Assembly (NCBI GenBank): GCA_031213475.1
Contig: JARUPZ010000017.1
Span: forward strand, 6,712,167 to 6,776,166
Length of the DNA: 64,000 nucleotides
Origin: Nereocystis luetkeana
Taxonomy: Eukaryota; Sar; Phaeophyceae; Laminariales; Laminariaceae
Direction of reading: 5' to 3'
Part shown: positions 54,187 to 64,000 of the stretch, one piece after another
Layout: every line of letters begins with the position of its first letter
Numbering within the stretch: position 1 is the stretch's first letter
The notes under the pieces: model-generated
Databases searched by the model: none
What the model was told of the DNA's origin: nothing
What the model saw: the letters and a program-made list of their open reading frames with translations, nothing else
Translations under genes and position numbers: made by a program

Positions 54187-54757
54187 TGTTTCGTGTAGCC
54201 CTCTTTACGATCGACGTATGTATGCCTAGCGGAGTCTTTCCTGGGTATTTAGCAAGGAGATGCTGGCCCTATAGTCTGACTCGGTGGGGAAGTACTCAGG
54301 TTCCCCTAGATTTCTGCGGCGAAATTATCTCCCGGTGACCGGTCGACACCGTCAATGACGTGAGGCAGCTCGGGGCCCGAGATCCGATGTTTCTCGACCG
54401 GTGGTGACGTACGAATTTCGAGATCTAAGAGGGGCATATATATTCGACCTTTTCTTCCACACTTTCTTGCCCGTATATATATATGCGTGGATAGGTATAA
54501 TATATATACTGCGCCATTTAGTAATTATCGCAATTAATTGTGGCGATCGACACACACATAAATTTGGATCCACACGTACAATTTGCTGAATAACATGGGT
54601 TTCGAAAGTGTGTCCATCGATAAATATCGCTTCTTGTAACTCTTCGAGAAGTTTTGCAAGCCTATTGATAGATACCTGTACAAAGACAGATTTTATCTTC
54701 AAAGTGGTTATATCCTATTTTTCCGATTAATTTTGGAGAAATGACATGTAAACCAAA

Positions 54758-55003
54758 ATGCTCCAGAATCATGAGGCCGAGGGGAAGACAAAGGCGGTCT
54801 TCACAAGTATACACGAAAAATGGACACTTTCCGGAGACATTGGGAGCATCTACCCCGAGATTGGCCCGAAATGTTGGAAAAATAAGCTGAAAATGATCCG
54901 AATAAAAATAAATTGTAAAGACGACACCCAACGCATACTTGATTTGTCGAGAAGACACACGTACTTCGTGATATTCTATATACAGGAGAAGGTAAAAAAA
55001 TGA
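54758..55003 (+). CDS. Unrecognised 81-residue open frame
   Basis: Starts at ATG, ends TGA. It is Lys-rich with TLSGDIGSIYPEIGPKCW and LKMIRIKINCKDDTQRI. The opposite strand is equally open, no splice or promoter evidence exists and surroundings are AT-rich. Likely chance or non-coding. Confidence 0.15.
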   Translation: MLQNHEAEGKTKAVFTSIHEKWTLSGDIGSIYPEIGPKCWKNKLKMIRIKINCKDDTQRILDLSRRHTYFVIFYIQEKVKK

Positions 55004-55578
55004 GTCATGCATGCACCCACTTACGAGTTCTCCCTTCGGAGCGGCATGATCGTAGCGTGTATGAAAACTCTTGTCGAAACACGTATCGGTTATTAATGGG
55101 CAGGTTTGAGATACTCCAACAATTAATTGCAGTTACTTAGGTGCTGCAGTTGGGGCAAAAGCCAAAACGTACCTACCTGTTAAACACCAAATAAATAAGT
55201 AATTGCTTGAACAACGAAAATATGAGTGAAAAATGCAGACGGGGGTGACGCAAGAGAACACTCTAATGACCGAAACAGTAGGTAGTATTGATAGAGTTCA
55301 GTTGTTATGAGACATGAAGGCGACATGAATGAGCGTGATGTGAGTGACTAGTAACGATGTAAACGGAAAAGGCACGTTGTGTTAACGGTTGGGGGCAAGG
55401 GTGGAACAGTCCATAGCTTGTGGATAAGAGAGCACATCACATGGAGGTTGTTGGGAATAGGCGGGCTGGGTAGGGTAGGTACGCAGCCGTGACAGTGACA
55501 ACGAGGCTCAGAGTAATGCTGCTATACAAATGTTGGGCGGCTGTTATTTCCAAGGCTTATCACAGTGACTGAGAATCG
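55004..55578. other. Intergenic, nothing identified
   Basis: AT-rich sequence without supported gene, RNA or repeat. Confidence 0.4.
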
Positions 55579-55990
55579 TGGCGGGACGGGATGGGACAGA
55601 GTTTTCTGGTTTGTCGGGGGAAAAAAGGACAACGGGAGGGGTCGGGACGGTAAAATGAAGTCATGAAAAGTTGGCGGGACGGGACGGGACGGCGGGTGCA
55701 CAATTTCTCGACGAGGCGGGACGGTAAAATTCAACGGGACAGATTAGCACGACGGGACGGGACGGATATTATTTTTGTCTCCGGCGGGACGGGACGGTAA
55801 CTATTTATTTCCTCGGCGGAACGGGACGGGAAATATTTTGTCCCTCGGCGGGACGGGACGGTGAACATTGTTTCCCTCGGCGCCACGGGACGGTAAATAT
55901 GTTTTTCACGGCGGGACGGGACGATATTTTTTTTTTCTTCGACGGGGCGGGGCGGTAGTGTTTTTTCCTCGGCTGAACGGGACGGTAAAT
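55579..55990. repeat. G-rich minisatellite 1 (gcgggacgggacggtaa)
   Basis: About ten units of roughly 38-42 bp, each with cggcgggacgggacggtaa followed by an A/T-rich spacer such as tatttatttcctcggcgg. Clustered GGGAC repeats could form G-quadruplexes. The same core recurs 1.5 kb away. Confidence 0.85.
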
Positions 55991-56709
55991 AAATATATAT
56001 TTATTATTTCCTGCTGCAAGGTCGGCACGGTTGCGGCACGGTTGTGTGTGAAGACTTTCCTGCACTGCTGATTGCGCGAAGGGAGCCGGCCCGACGCAGA
56101 CGTTGCTCTTCTCGACCCGCGGCCCACAAGCTCCGAGAAGTGCTACCACTACACGGGCGACGTTAAATTTCTGATTTCTTCCCACCTCTGCCCCAAGTAC
56201 CATTCTTGTTGCGGTGCCAGCTCATTGTAGCTGTTCTGAGGATTGTTGTGCTTGCGCTGTGTTACTGGTGGTTGTTGTGGAGGTAGGTGGGAATAGGTAG
56301 TAGTGGTGGAGGTGGTGCCGGCGGCAGTGATTCTGGTGCCGCTCGCTCCTGATCGATCCGTATCCCGCCCGTGAGATAGGCATACATGGCGTCCGGACCG
56401 GTTATACCAAATATGCTATATAATAGGGGAGAGCGTTTTTACCCCTTGACAGACAGCAAGTTTGCCCTGTGACACATCCATATATACGTTATTTCTTGAC
56501 TGACACCAAACTAAAAGGTTTAGTGTGGAACACTCGGCCCTACGTCGTTGACAGCGCACGTTTTGCGTCTCGCTTGATGACAGGTCACCTGACATCTTTT
56601 TTGGCCTCACCAGTATTTACTGGTGGTGTGGCCGTGAGTTGAGTGGTCTCTGTTCTATTCGTGTGTAGTGTCGAGCTTGCGGCTACTACTACTGCTGCTG
56701 TGGCAGTAC
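55991..56709. other. Spacer between minisatellites, no gene
   Basis: A GC-rich stretch at 56030-56200 and ggtggaggt-type short repeats near 56300, but no supported coding frame. Confidence 0.35.
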
Positions 56710-56959
56710 TTAGGCTCCTTTATATCGGAGAGCATTTTTTCCATAAATTCCAAAGTTTGGAAATAATTGGAGATATGTGTCGATATACGGAGGCGTTCTG
56801 TCACTATTCGTGAATTTTTCCAGAAGAAGCAAAAATATCTAGTTTGTTAACATTCCAATATTTGGAAAAAAAAACAGGAAAATATGGAAGATTCAATTAT
56901 GGCGCTGAGAAAATGTCGAGAATTGGGACAAAAAGCTCTCCGATAAGAATGGCCCTTAC
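56710..56959. mobile_element. MITE with about 30-bp inverted ends
   Basis: tatcggagagc at 56723-56733 faces gctctccgata at 56935-56945. The similarity extends outward (ttaggctcctt versus the complement of aatggccctta) and inward (attttttcc versus tttttgtcc). AT-rich interior of about 200 bp, no coding capacity: a non-autonomous DNA transposon. Confidence 0.65.
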
Positions 56960-57518
56960 TTTCATTTTAACATATCAAAATAATATCCAGCCATACAGCA
57001 GCTAGCTATTATTAGTAGCTGCTGATCATCAACGCCAGCATGTTTTTTGCTAAAAAAATAACTCGAAAGGTGGTGCGTATCAATTTCCTATTTACCAAGA
57101 TTAAAGTGATGAAAATACGAAAATTCGTCTGTCTTCAGTCATCCGCTGTGAGTTTGACTGGTTATTATTTCACTAAATATTTAATAGTAAGTATTAGTTG
57201 ATACACTCAATTTTCAATTTAGCAAGCTGCGTGATACGCCAGTACTACTTCTCTCTGTTATATGCGTATTTCATTAATGGTAGTATATGGGAGTTGTGGA
57301 TAATTTATGATAACATGTATTAATAATACCTCGTAGTTTTATACCAGGTAGGAATAATTCTAATTACGACAAATTTTTAGTACAACTCGATTTTATTTTA
57401 TTAATGTATGTTTCGTGGTGGGAATGGATGGGAACAGACCACCACGAGCGGACGTATCTCGCAGGGGAAGAGGCACGTTATGTCCGCCTGAGGCCATCAT
57501 TTCGCGGGAGAGATTTAA
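56960..57518. other. AT-rich spacer, no gene
   Basis: Very AT-rich, no open frame or repeat of note. Confidence 0.4.
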
Positions 57519-57815
57519 TCGGCGGGACGGGACGGTAATTTTTCGGTGTCACGGCGGGACGGGACGGTAATTGTTCGGTGTCATGGCGGGACGGGACGGC
57601 AATTGTTCGATGTCACGGCGGGACGTGACGGTAATTCTCAACGGGAGGTATTTTATCGGCGGGACGGGACAGTAATTTTTAACGGGAAGGATTTTATCGG
57701 CGAAACGGGACGGTATGTGACGACGGTCAGGGAATTTGTCGGCGGGAAGGGACGTCGTGACCATTTCGACGGCGGTTTAACTGTCCCGTCCCGTCCCGTC
57801 CCGCCGTTGCCGCCG
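57519..57815. repeat. G-rich minisatellite 2, ending in a reversed unit
   Basis: Units cggcgggacgggacggtaat with spacers ttttcggtgtca, period about 38-40 bp, about seven copies, more regular than cluster 1. The right end flips strand: gtcccgtcccgtcccgtccc at 57782-57801, making a terminal inverted arrangement. Confidence 0.85.
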
Positions 57816-58391
57816 TTACCGTGCCGCCGAAATACCGTGATCAGCGTTGGTTATTTCGATGTGACCAGCGTAAGGGTGTGGGTGATATGTAATGTCTAAG
57901 TACTCTTGAAGGTTGTATGTTGTAGAAACGAGGCGGGTGGCCGAAGATATGGATCTGCTCGTTGTTAAAACCGTTGAAGACGTACGTGTTGAAAGAGCAC
58001 GTATATGTTTTGCGAAATATGCGAAGCGATTTATTTCCTGCTTGACGAGGAAGTGATGAGCAGGATAGTTAAAAACACACCATGAAAAAGCGCGTAAGAT
58101 GCACGAGCCTTCGCCAATGCCGCTGGTATTTAACCACGTAGTACCGGACCCTAACAGTTAATAAACATTAGTTGTGGACTATAGGTAATGTTGGGCGGAC
58201 GGTGGAAGATGGCGGTAAAAGTAAGAATGTTCTCACCGATGGCGGCGTATACAAATGGTTCGTAGATACAGTTGACTGCAACGAAACGCCCGTGACTACC
58301 TCAATATATATTCAGACCCCGGGCGCAAACCAAAGGCAGATCAACTGTGTATGGCGCTCTACCGGAAGACCACGATAGACACGAAGGTATA
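57816..58391. other. Intergenic, nothing identified
   Basis: No supported feature. It lies downstream of the minus-strand terminal exon, so may hold its 3' untranslated region. Confidence 0.35.
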
Positions 58392-58595
58392 TTACGTGTC
58401 CAAACCGAGGAGATCCACCGACACAGCCTTGCGCTTGGCGACGGCCTTCTCCAGTTTTACCCGACTCTTTGCGCCGAACTTCGCGAGGCGTTCGTTCTCA
58501 GCTTGCTCGACCTGGGCGATGAAGAGCTTCCGGAAGAGCTTCAATACGTCGTTGTCCTTGATATTTTCTTTGCAGTAGACGCAGTCCTTCCCAAC
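58392..58595 (-). CDS. Terminal exon of an unrecognised minus-strand gene
   Basis: A strong acceptor (cgcttttgcag|GTTGGG) opens a 67-residue frame ending in TAA. It begins VGKDCVYCKENIKDNDVLK with a CxxC pair, continues RKLFIAQVEQAENERLAKF and ends KAVAKRKAVSVDLLGLDT: a zinc-binding-like knuckle followed by a charged helix or coiled coil. Composition is clearly coding and phase at the start is 0. The upstream exon may be at 58.79-58.91 kb, where gtactgtacag| is followed by an open frame (RTPTLIVGTILRTSSRAALP) that could end at GAA|gtgctc in phase 0, but that donor is weak. The (GTT)n tract lies just upstream. Function unknown. Confidence 0.6.
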   Translation of the reverse strand, partial: VGKDCVYCKENIKDNDVLKLFRKLFIAQVEQAENERLAKFGAKSRVKLEKAVAKRKAVSVDLLGLDT

Positions 58596-58937
58596 CTGCA
58601 AAAGCGATCATAGACAACAAACCGGCAACACAGAAGAGACCTGTAATAGTTGTTTCATACAAATAATTCAATTGGTATGAGTTTAGTTGGTTTGAAAACC
58701 AATGAAAAAAAACGTTGGCGTGCGCTATAGATAATGGAAGCCTGAAAGGTAAATAGGAATGGGATGCGATTAATGATGTTTGGGAGCACTTCCGTCGTTT
58801 TTCGTAGCAGAGACAGCGATGGCAAAGTCGGAAGGGCAGCCCGAGACGACGTCCTTAAGATAGTTCCAACAATGAGCGTTGGCGTTCGCTGTACAGTACA
58901 AGAAGAAGGCATGCAAGGTCGATAGGAATGGGGGAGG

Positions 58938-59037
58938 AAGAAGAAGAAGAAGAACAACAACAACAACAACCAGAACAACAACAACAACAACAACAACAAC
59001 AACCAGAACAACAACAACAACAACAACGACAACACCA
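58938..59037. repeat. AAC/AAG trinucleotide microsatellite
   Basis: (aag)n passes into (aac)n with rare cag interruptions. It gives long Leu/Val or Thr frames that are not genes. Confidence 0.9.
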
Positions 59038-59329
59038 ACGGCAATGGCGGCGGCAAACTTAATTGGTAACAGTTGTAGAGGCAGGACTGGTATCACACCA
59101 AAATAGTTGCTCTATACTTCCCTGAGCAAAACAATACCAGAAATCGTACGGAAAGAGCAGCAGCAGCAGCATAATACCATGGGAACGTCTTCGTGCACTC
59201 AACGTCTGTCTGTTACCATGCCTAAATGACATCAGAAACAGTGGCGGTAGATGTGATGGTGCGTCTGATTTATGAACTGTTATGGAAAAAACCGTACCTG
59301 TATTTGGATACGATATTGTAACATTAAAT

Positions 59330-60930
59330 CTCGCAGGGTGGAGGAAGAGCAGTGAGTAAGGGGGCACAGCCGTACCAGCGGCCGTAGCTTCATACCCTCC
59401 ACTCCACAGGCAATAACGAGACATCTTAATGAAGAGCGGTGAGAGGTGGGGCACAGCCTTACCAGAGACCGTAGTGTCATACCCTCCACTCCACAGTCAG
59501 AACCAGACACCTCGCCATCAGACACTCGACTCCACAGTCATCCGCGAGAGGGTATACCGCCGTATCGAACTTCTCGAGTGCCATTCGCGTGCGCAAGCCA
59601 ATACGAAGCGATTCTGAGGACCCAGCGGTACCTCACCCTGTAGCATCTTACACTCAATCCAACACCAAACACACCGCAGTATCGAAGAAACAACGAGTGA
59701 AAGAATACCACATTTCCCGATACCACGGCAACAGACACGCGACTCCTACCGTCAGAAGCCAGAAGGTGTATACAGCAGTGACGAAACTACTACCACTCCT
59801 TGCAATCCGTCTGTGCCCAGTAGCTTCTCGGCATGGTACAGTATTGGCCAACTACCCCTATGGCACCACCTCGTGTTGCAAGCACATCGGCCGCGCGGAA
59901 GAGCAAACTCCGATACCAATCTGTGTCACAATATACCTCCCCCCCGTTGTTGATATTGTCGGACGCAGCGGCTTTAGACAACCCAACCTCGCATCACCGA
60001 GTCAGTGACAAACAAGGAAGGAAGTAATACGGTCTACAGCCGTATCGTTTTTTCACTCGAAACACACTTGTACTTTATACACTACACTCCACAGTCAAAA
60101 CCGAGAGAGAGAACACCGCAGTGTCGAGAGAGCGGTGAGTGAGAGGGTACAACAGTGCCAGACACCACGCCATCGTACACCCGACTCCACAGACAAACGC
60201 GAGAGAAAATACAGCAGCATCGAGAGAGCAGTGAGCGAGAAGGTACATCAGTAGTACCCGACACCGCGGGATCGTACATACAGTCGACTCAACCGTTAAA
60301 AGCGAGCGACTCTACCGTAGTATCGCACGACAACCTGGAGTGATTGGCAGGGTACAGCGGTACCAGACACAAGGGCATCATACCCCATCTGCGGCAAGTA
60401 ACAGTACACAGGAGTACCAAATACCGCGGCGTCAAACAGTCAGCTCAGCTGTCCAAAGCGAGGGAGAATACAGCAGTATCGCACCAAGTACGGCGGCATC
60501 GCACACTCACATCAACAGTCAAAAGCGACAGGATATACAGCAGTGTCGAGAGAAAGACGTATCCCGCAGCTCTCCCGCCGAAGCATTAGGGTTAGGTGCG
60601 TGTTCCCCGGAGATGTCTGCAGTATAGGGGAACCGGAACTACGCCGGGAGTTCACACGACCAAACACGTTGAACCCGTCTCGGCCAAGTAACCTCTCGAC
60701 ACTATATCGGGCAAAGTTTCCTGCGGCACCACATCGTGGTGCAAACGTCATCTTAATCTGCGGACCGAAGAGCTATCTCTGATACCAATCTCGGTCGAGC
60801 TGTATACCCCGTCTGCCGGCTCTGCAGTCAGTGCGAACAGCGGCGATAGGCCTCCCAAACTCGTATACTCGAGTGAGCGGTAAAACACGTAGAGAGAAAG
60901 GGATACAGCCGTATCCTTTAACTCGAAACC
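59330..60930. repeat. Second satellite, about 100-bp period
   Basis: Units carry gactccacagtcaaaa, cgagagagaata, cagcagtatcgagagagc, gtgagygagagggtacaac and ccagacaccrcg, for example at 59419, 59520, 60086, 60183, 60286 and 60520. A larger copy is superposed: 59857-60050 (ggcaccacctcgtgttgcaa to tacagccgtatcg) reappears at 60727-60925, offset about 870 bp. On the minus strand the unit gives CGVEGM...RLCP repeats of about 33 residues, but indels break the frame, so protein coding is doubtful. Confidence 0.75.
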
Positions 60931-61037
60931 CACGCGTACCTCAGGGGGGGGTGCGTCTAGGTGGTTATCTCGATAGGCTTTCGGTCATACCTGCTCAGCG
61001 CTTCCGTGCTCAGCGGTTGCTGCTTCTCGGTTCGATC

Positions 61038-61500
61038 CTAACCAGCTTCGTCAGCGCCACCCGAGCTCGCTCCAGCTGAGACACTGTTACCAGCTTTCGC
61101 CCCACAGGTGATCTCGACCTTTTCGATTTGTGCGGCCCGTCCCGTACGTTTGAAAAGCACCTGTCGTGTCTCCTGGTAGACACACAGCGCCCTCCAAGCC
61201 GTCCACCTCCGATGCTCCGAGGAAACGACATGCTCCAGGCCGATGGCGTGAAACGGGAGGTCTAGAATGTACTTGACCAAACGCCGCGTTCCTTCAACCT
61301 CGCGGGTTGGCCGGGATCCGCCCGCCCGGGGCCGATGCGATAGTCGCGTCTGCTGGAGGGGCTTGTGTCGACCGGGTTGTTCTTGATATACTCTCATGAA
61401 TTTCGCGACCAACTGGTGAAGCTCACTTGGTTTCGGGAGCGAATGAAAATAGAGACCTCGTTTCGATACAAATTCCAAGACATTTCCATATATATAATTG
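61038..61500 (-). CDS. Unrecognised minus-strand coding tract, probably a 3' exon
   Basis: An open frame of about 150 residues ends in TAG at 61038. Composition is strongly coding: YFHSLPKPSELHQLVAKFMR, TRRLVKYILDLPFHAIGLEH, TAWRALCVYQETRQVLFKRT, then a Ser/Ala/Gly-rich tail. There is no ATG at the start, so it likely begins at an acceptor between 61440 and 61500; I cannot fix the site. No upstream exon was found in the T-rich region beyond. Family unknown; a mobile-element fragment is possible. Confidence 0.45.
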
Positions 61501-63070
61501 ATGGTCCCATTATTTGACAAATTTTGAGCCCATCGATTGGATCGGCACTTTACAGTTTCGTTTCCTTTGGTGGGAGTCGGTCTCCCGATATTTACCGCCG
61601 AATATTGAATGTTGTTCGCGGAGCCAGCTGCTTATTATGTTAAATGTACCAGTTCCTGCCTTTCGTATTATTTCCCCCCCCCCGGCCGTTTTTATCCCTT
61701 TTTATCATATTTCCATATTTAAATTTCCCGTTTATCCCTCTTTCTGCCTCTGGTTTTATCTTCCGTGTTGCTTTTTTGCTATCTGCTTTAACTTTTTGCT
61801 TTGCTTCGTCTTCTATTTTGTTATTCGTCTGTTAGTGTCATTTTTGCTTCCCTTGCGTGTGTTAGTAGTGGAGTGCGTATGCTCGTCTTTTGATTCCTAT
61901 ATCTGTTCTACACCCCTCGCGTAGCGTGCGAGCCTGCAGTCTGCGAAAAATTGCGTATTCTCTTGTGTGTTTCCTCGACAAACGGCTGAGCTATACCTGT
62001 AATATACGCATACGTACGTATAGCAGTAGGTTTACAGCAGTTCAGGATGCCTAAACTAAGAAAACGAGCAACGAGAATGTCAGGCTGAGATTAACACAAG
62101 AAACATTGAAATTCTGGATCCGATACCAAATAAATACTGAAGAAAAGAGTATAAAAACGCGCCCACATTCTCATTGCATAAATCCATCCTAAGCCAGCAT
62201 TCCTGATTGGTATTGAGTGCACTTCGACTACTAGTGAAACACAACAACATTGCGATGGGTGGATAGCGGTGTCATCACATATGTTAGTAAGTGTAACTAG
62301 TTACACGGCGACGGGTGCAGAGGGAATGCGGCTACAGAGGAAGCAGGACGGTAAGGGAAGACCCTCATATAGGTACGAATTTTTAGCAGTAGTATTGGGC
62401 AGCTGCACCGCAACTACCTTCTGGGTGTTGCAGTAAAAAAACCTGGCAATTTATTAAAACAGCGAAGTCTTGTCATTCGACCATTTTTTTCAATAATGTG
62501 AGGAGAGAACCCAGCACTTACTTGCAGCAGCAGGTACTAGGGTGGTAGGTGCTGGGGGGGTGGCGGAAATCACAGCGAAATTGGGAAAGGGCGGGTAGAA
62601 AAGTGATTGCAGTAATGATCAGGTAAATACATCCATGAAGGGGTTTATGCTTAAATTTGGTCTGGGTTCGTCAAGTATTCAGGTCTGATTCAGTAGTATA
62701 AATAGTAGATAGTGTGGTCCGGTGTCTGTTGCGCTCAGTAAAACACTGTATGCGCGAAGCTATGCCCAAATGCCAAGTAACCACATGCGTTAAAAAGCCT
62801 CCCGAACCTCGAAAAGGCGTGTATCGGGATCACAGAACCTAAACATATTTGGTTCTACCGTGGAAAAAAGGGCTTAAAAAAAAAACGGCGGCGAATTCAA
62901 AGAAAGGGCTCACAGGAAAACGCCCATTTCAAGCAAAATGTTGCACCAGCGCAACAGCGCCACAGTTTATTATATCCCTGGTTTGATTATTGGTAATTTC
63001 AGGAGTCGTTAAACTGTGATTTCCCTTCTTTTCGTGGATGGTGAGACTGATACACGCACTACTGTTGTAC
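61501..63070. other. Intergenic with pyrimidine-rich tract and one tiny ORF
   Basis: 61650-61860 is T/C-rich on the plus strand and resembles the LINE 3' regions, so it may be a LINE tail remnant. At 62762-62842 an ATG opens a 26-residue frame MPKCQVTTCVKKPPEPRKGV then YRDHRT, Cys-containing and basic, looking like the start of a zinc-finger protein. It is too short to judge. Confidence 0.3.
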
Positions 63071-63176
63071 TTAGGCCGTTTCCTATACGGTTCAATTTTT
63101 GAGCTTCAGATTTTGACCCGATCGCCTTTTCAGATGTGAAGTTGGCAAATCGAAACAGCCTTCCTACCTACCAGGT

Positions 63177-63404
63177 ATGCGGAAAAATCATATTTATTGT
63201 GTGTGTAGAGATTTGGTCAAACATCGAGACCAACGAACTGCTGTTTTTGTGGTTTGGCGCCGCGAAGAAACGCGCTGGGTGCGCTGCACTGTGTGTAGGA
63301 CCCAAGCGTCCGAGCCAAGGCTGACCATCTCTGGTCTGATGGCGAAGAGACGAGGCGAGTGCGCTAGAGCCACCTGTCTTGGTATTTTGGGTTCCATGTT
63401 TTGA
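63177..63404 (+). CDS. Cysteine-containing open frame inside the inverted-end element
   Basis: ATG-started 75-residue frame: MRKNHIYCVCRDLVKHRDQR, then TAVFVVWRREETRWVRCTVC with CxC and CTVC pairs at about 35-residue spacing and a WxxxRWVRC motif, suggestive of a zinc-binding fold such as in transposases. It could instead be spliced at the cag|GTATGC site just upstream. Unrecognised. Confidence 0.3.
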   Translation: MRKNHIYCVCRDLVKHRDQRTAVFVVWRREETRWVRCTVCRTQASEPRLTISGLMAKRRGECARATCLGILGSMF

Positions 63405-63677
63405 CTGACTGCTGCTGCTGCTGTACATACAGCAGTGAACGTACAAGAACTCGTACGTATCCACGGAGTAGGTGCGTGCCGAGTGCGCTTCTCTTGGTCT
63501 CTAGGCCCGAGCCTGCGCCAGGCGACTGACGTCTGGCCACGGAGGGTCGCACCGCCCACCGCCCGAGCGTCGGGCGCGAAGCGACGCCGCTATACAGGTG
63601 TGTAACCTTCCAGCTCATCGATCGTTCTGCTGCTGTTTGCTGTCATGGATAACATCTTGAATTTAGAGAGCATCCCA

Positions 63678-63766
63678 TTTTTCGATTTGAAAACGTGATG
63701 ACCCAGGTCGTCGGATTTTGGCCCAAAATCCGACGACTTGGGTCATCGGATTCTCAAATCGAAAAA
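63678..63766. repeat. 90-bp near-perfect palindrome
   Basis: The inner arms gatgacccaggtcgtcggat and onward (63697-63721) and the complementary 63722-63746 differ at one of 25 positions; outer arms tttttcgatttga (63678-63690) and tcaaatcgaaaaa (63754-63766) match exactly. The loop is essentially absent, so a cruciform or a long RNA hairpin is possible. Confidence 0.9.
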
Positions 63767-64000
63767 TTTCCGGTCAGATTTTGCATATATATTTCGACTG
63801 CATATATATTATGATAAGCAGGGTCATTCGTTTTTTAGATCGAAAAATACAAATCTGAAGCTCGAAATCGAACCGCATAGGAAACAGCCTTACACAGTCA
63901 TTTATTTGGCAATAAATGAAATAAATGGTGATAAACATGAACAAGGTACCCAGTGCCACACACAAGGTAGATTAAGGGCCAGCCGACGTTTAATACCAGT

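Larger units (their letters stand above)
63071..63893. mobile_element. Element with about 44-bp inverted ends
   Basis: ttaggccgtttcctatacgg and onward (63071-63114) matches the reverse complement of 63850-63893 at about 38 of 44 positions. The outermost bases (ttagg) are shared with the MITE at 56.7 kb. Inside are a GC-rich coding-like part (63177-63404), a (ctg)n run and a long palindrome. Probably a DNA transposon or derivative; no transposase was identified. Confidence 0.6.

Noticed and set aside
58655-59096. Long Leu/Val-rich frame on the minus strand
   Set aside because: It is produced by the (GTT)n microsatellite; only the part past the acceptor-like site near 58909 was considered as a possible exon.
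61514-61924. 136-codon hydrophobic frame on the plus strand
   Set aside because: Same reason: a T/C-rich tract with no start context. It resembles LINE 3' pyrimidine-rich sequence.

Overview
The window is nuclear DNA from an intron-rich eukaryote of middling GC content. Spliced genes with GT/AG borders (donors mostly GTGAGT or GTAAG), long introns, several satellite arrays, tRNA-like short repeats, short inverted-repeat elements and a LINE rule out a prokaryote. The best-supported gene has one leucine-rich repeat (LRR) per small phase-2 exon. That architecture is known from brown algal LRR genes, so a brown alga or related stramenopile is my inference, not something the sequence proves.

Layout. 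1-6.4 kb holds no confident host gene: it has a tRNA-like SINE, a 152-bp tandem duplication and a broken, GC-rich minus-strand mobile-element fossil with tyrosine-recombinase-like sequence. 6.4-10.5 kb is a satellite of about 22 monomers (150-195 bp) with a higher-order repeat near 505-515 bp and a GC-rich hairpin core. 10.5-19.7 kb is mostly featureless, with a second SINE and one candidate small secreted protein. 19.7-23.7 kb holds a non-LTR retrotransposon with a 1121-codon open frame (endonuclease plus reverse transcriptase, minus strand), followed by the 3' remnant of a second copy.

27.86-47.72 kb is a multi-exon plus-strand gene: 23 exons recognised by reading splice sites and phases. 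They encode a signal peptide, a cysteine-rich N-terminal region, an LRR N-terminal exon, 15 one-repeat exons of 69-78 nt plus one 210-nt exon, and a cysteine-rich C-terminal cap. All junctions inside the repeat array are phase 2. Exons 14-20 form three copies of an A-B-C exon module, the middle copy partly decayed, and exons 6-9 form two copies of a two-exon module. Short inverted-repeat elements and SINE-like pieces sit in the introns. The 3' end is unresolved.

47.7-64 kb contains broken low-complexity minus-strand coding-like sequence (51.9-54.2 kb), two G-rich minisatellites (55.6-56.0 and 57.5-57.8 kb), a MITE, a minus-strand terminal exon (58.4 kb), an AAC microsatellite, a second satellite of about 100 bp (59.3-60.9 kb), a minus-strand coding tract (61.0-61.5 kb) and an 820-bp element with 44-bp inverted ends and a 90-bp internal palindrome (63.07-63.89 kb).

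All of this was done by eye. Exon borders rest on splice consensus and phase continuity; family names rest on motifs, not on database searches.
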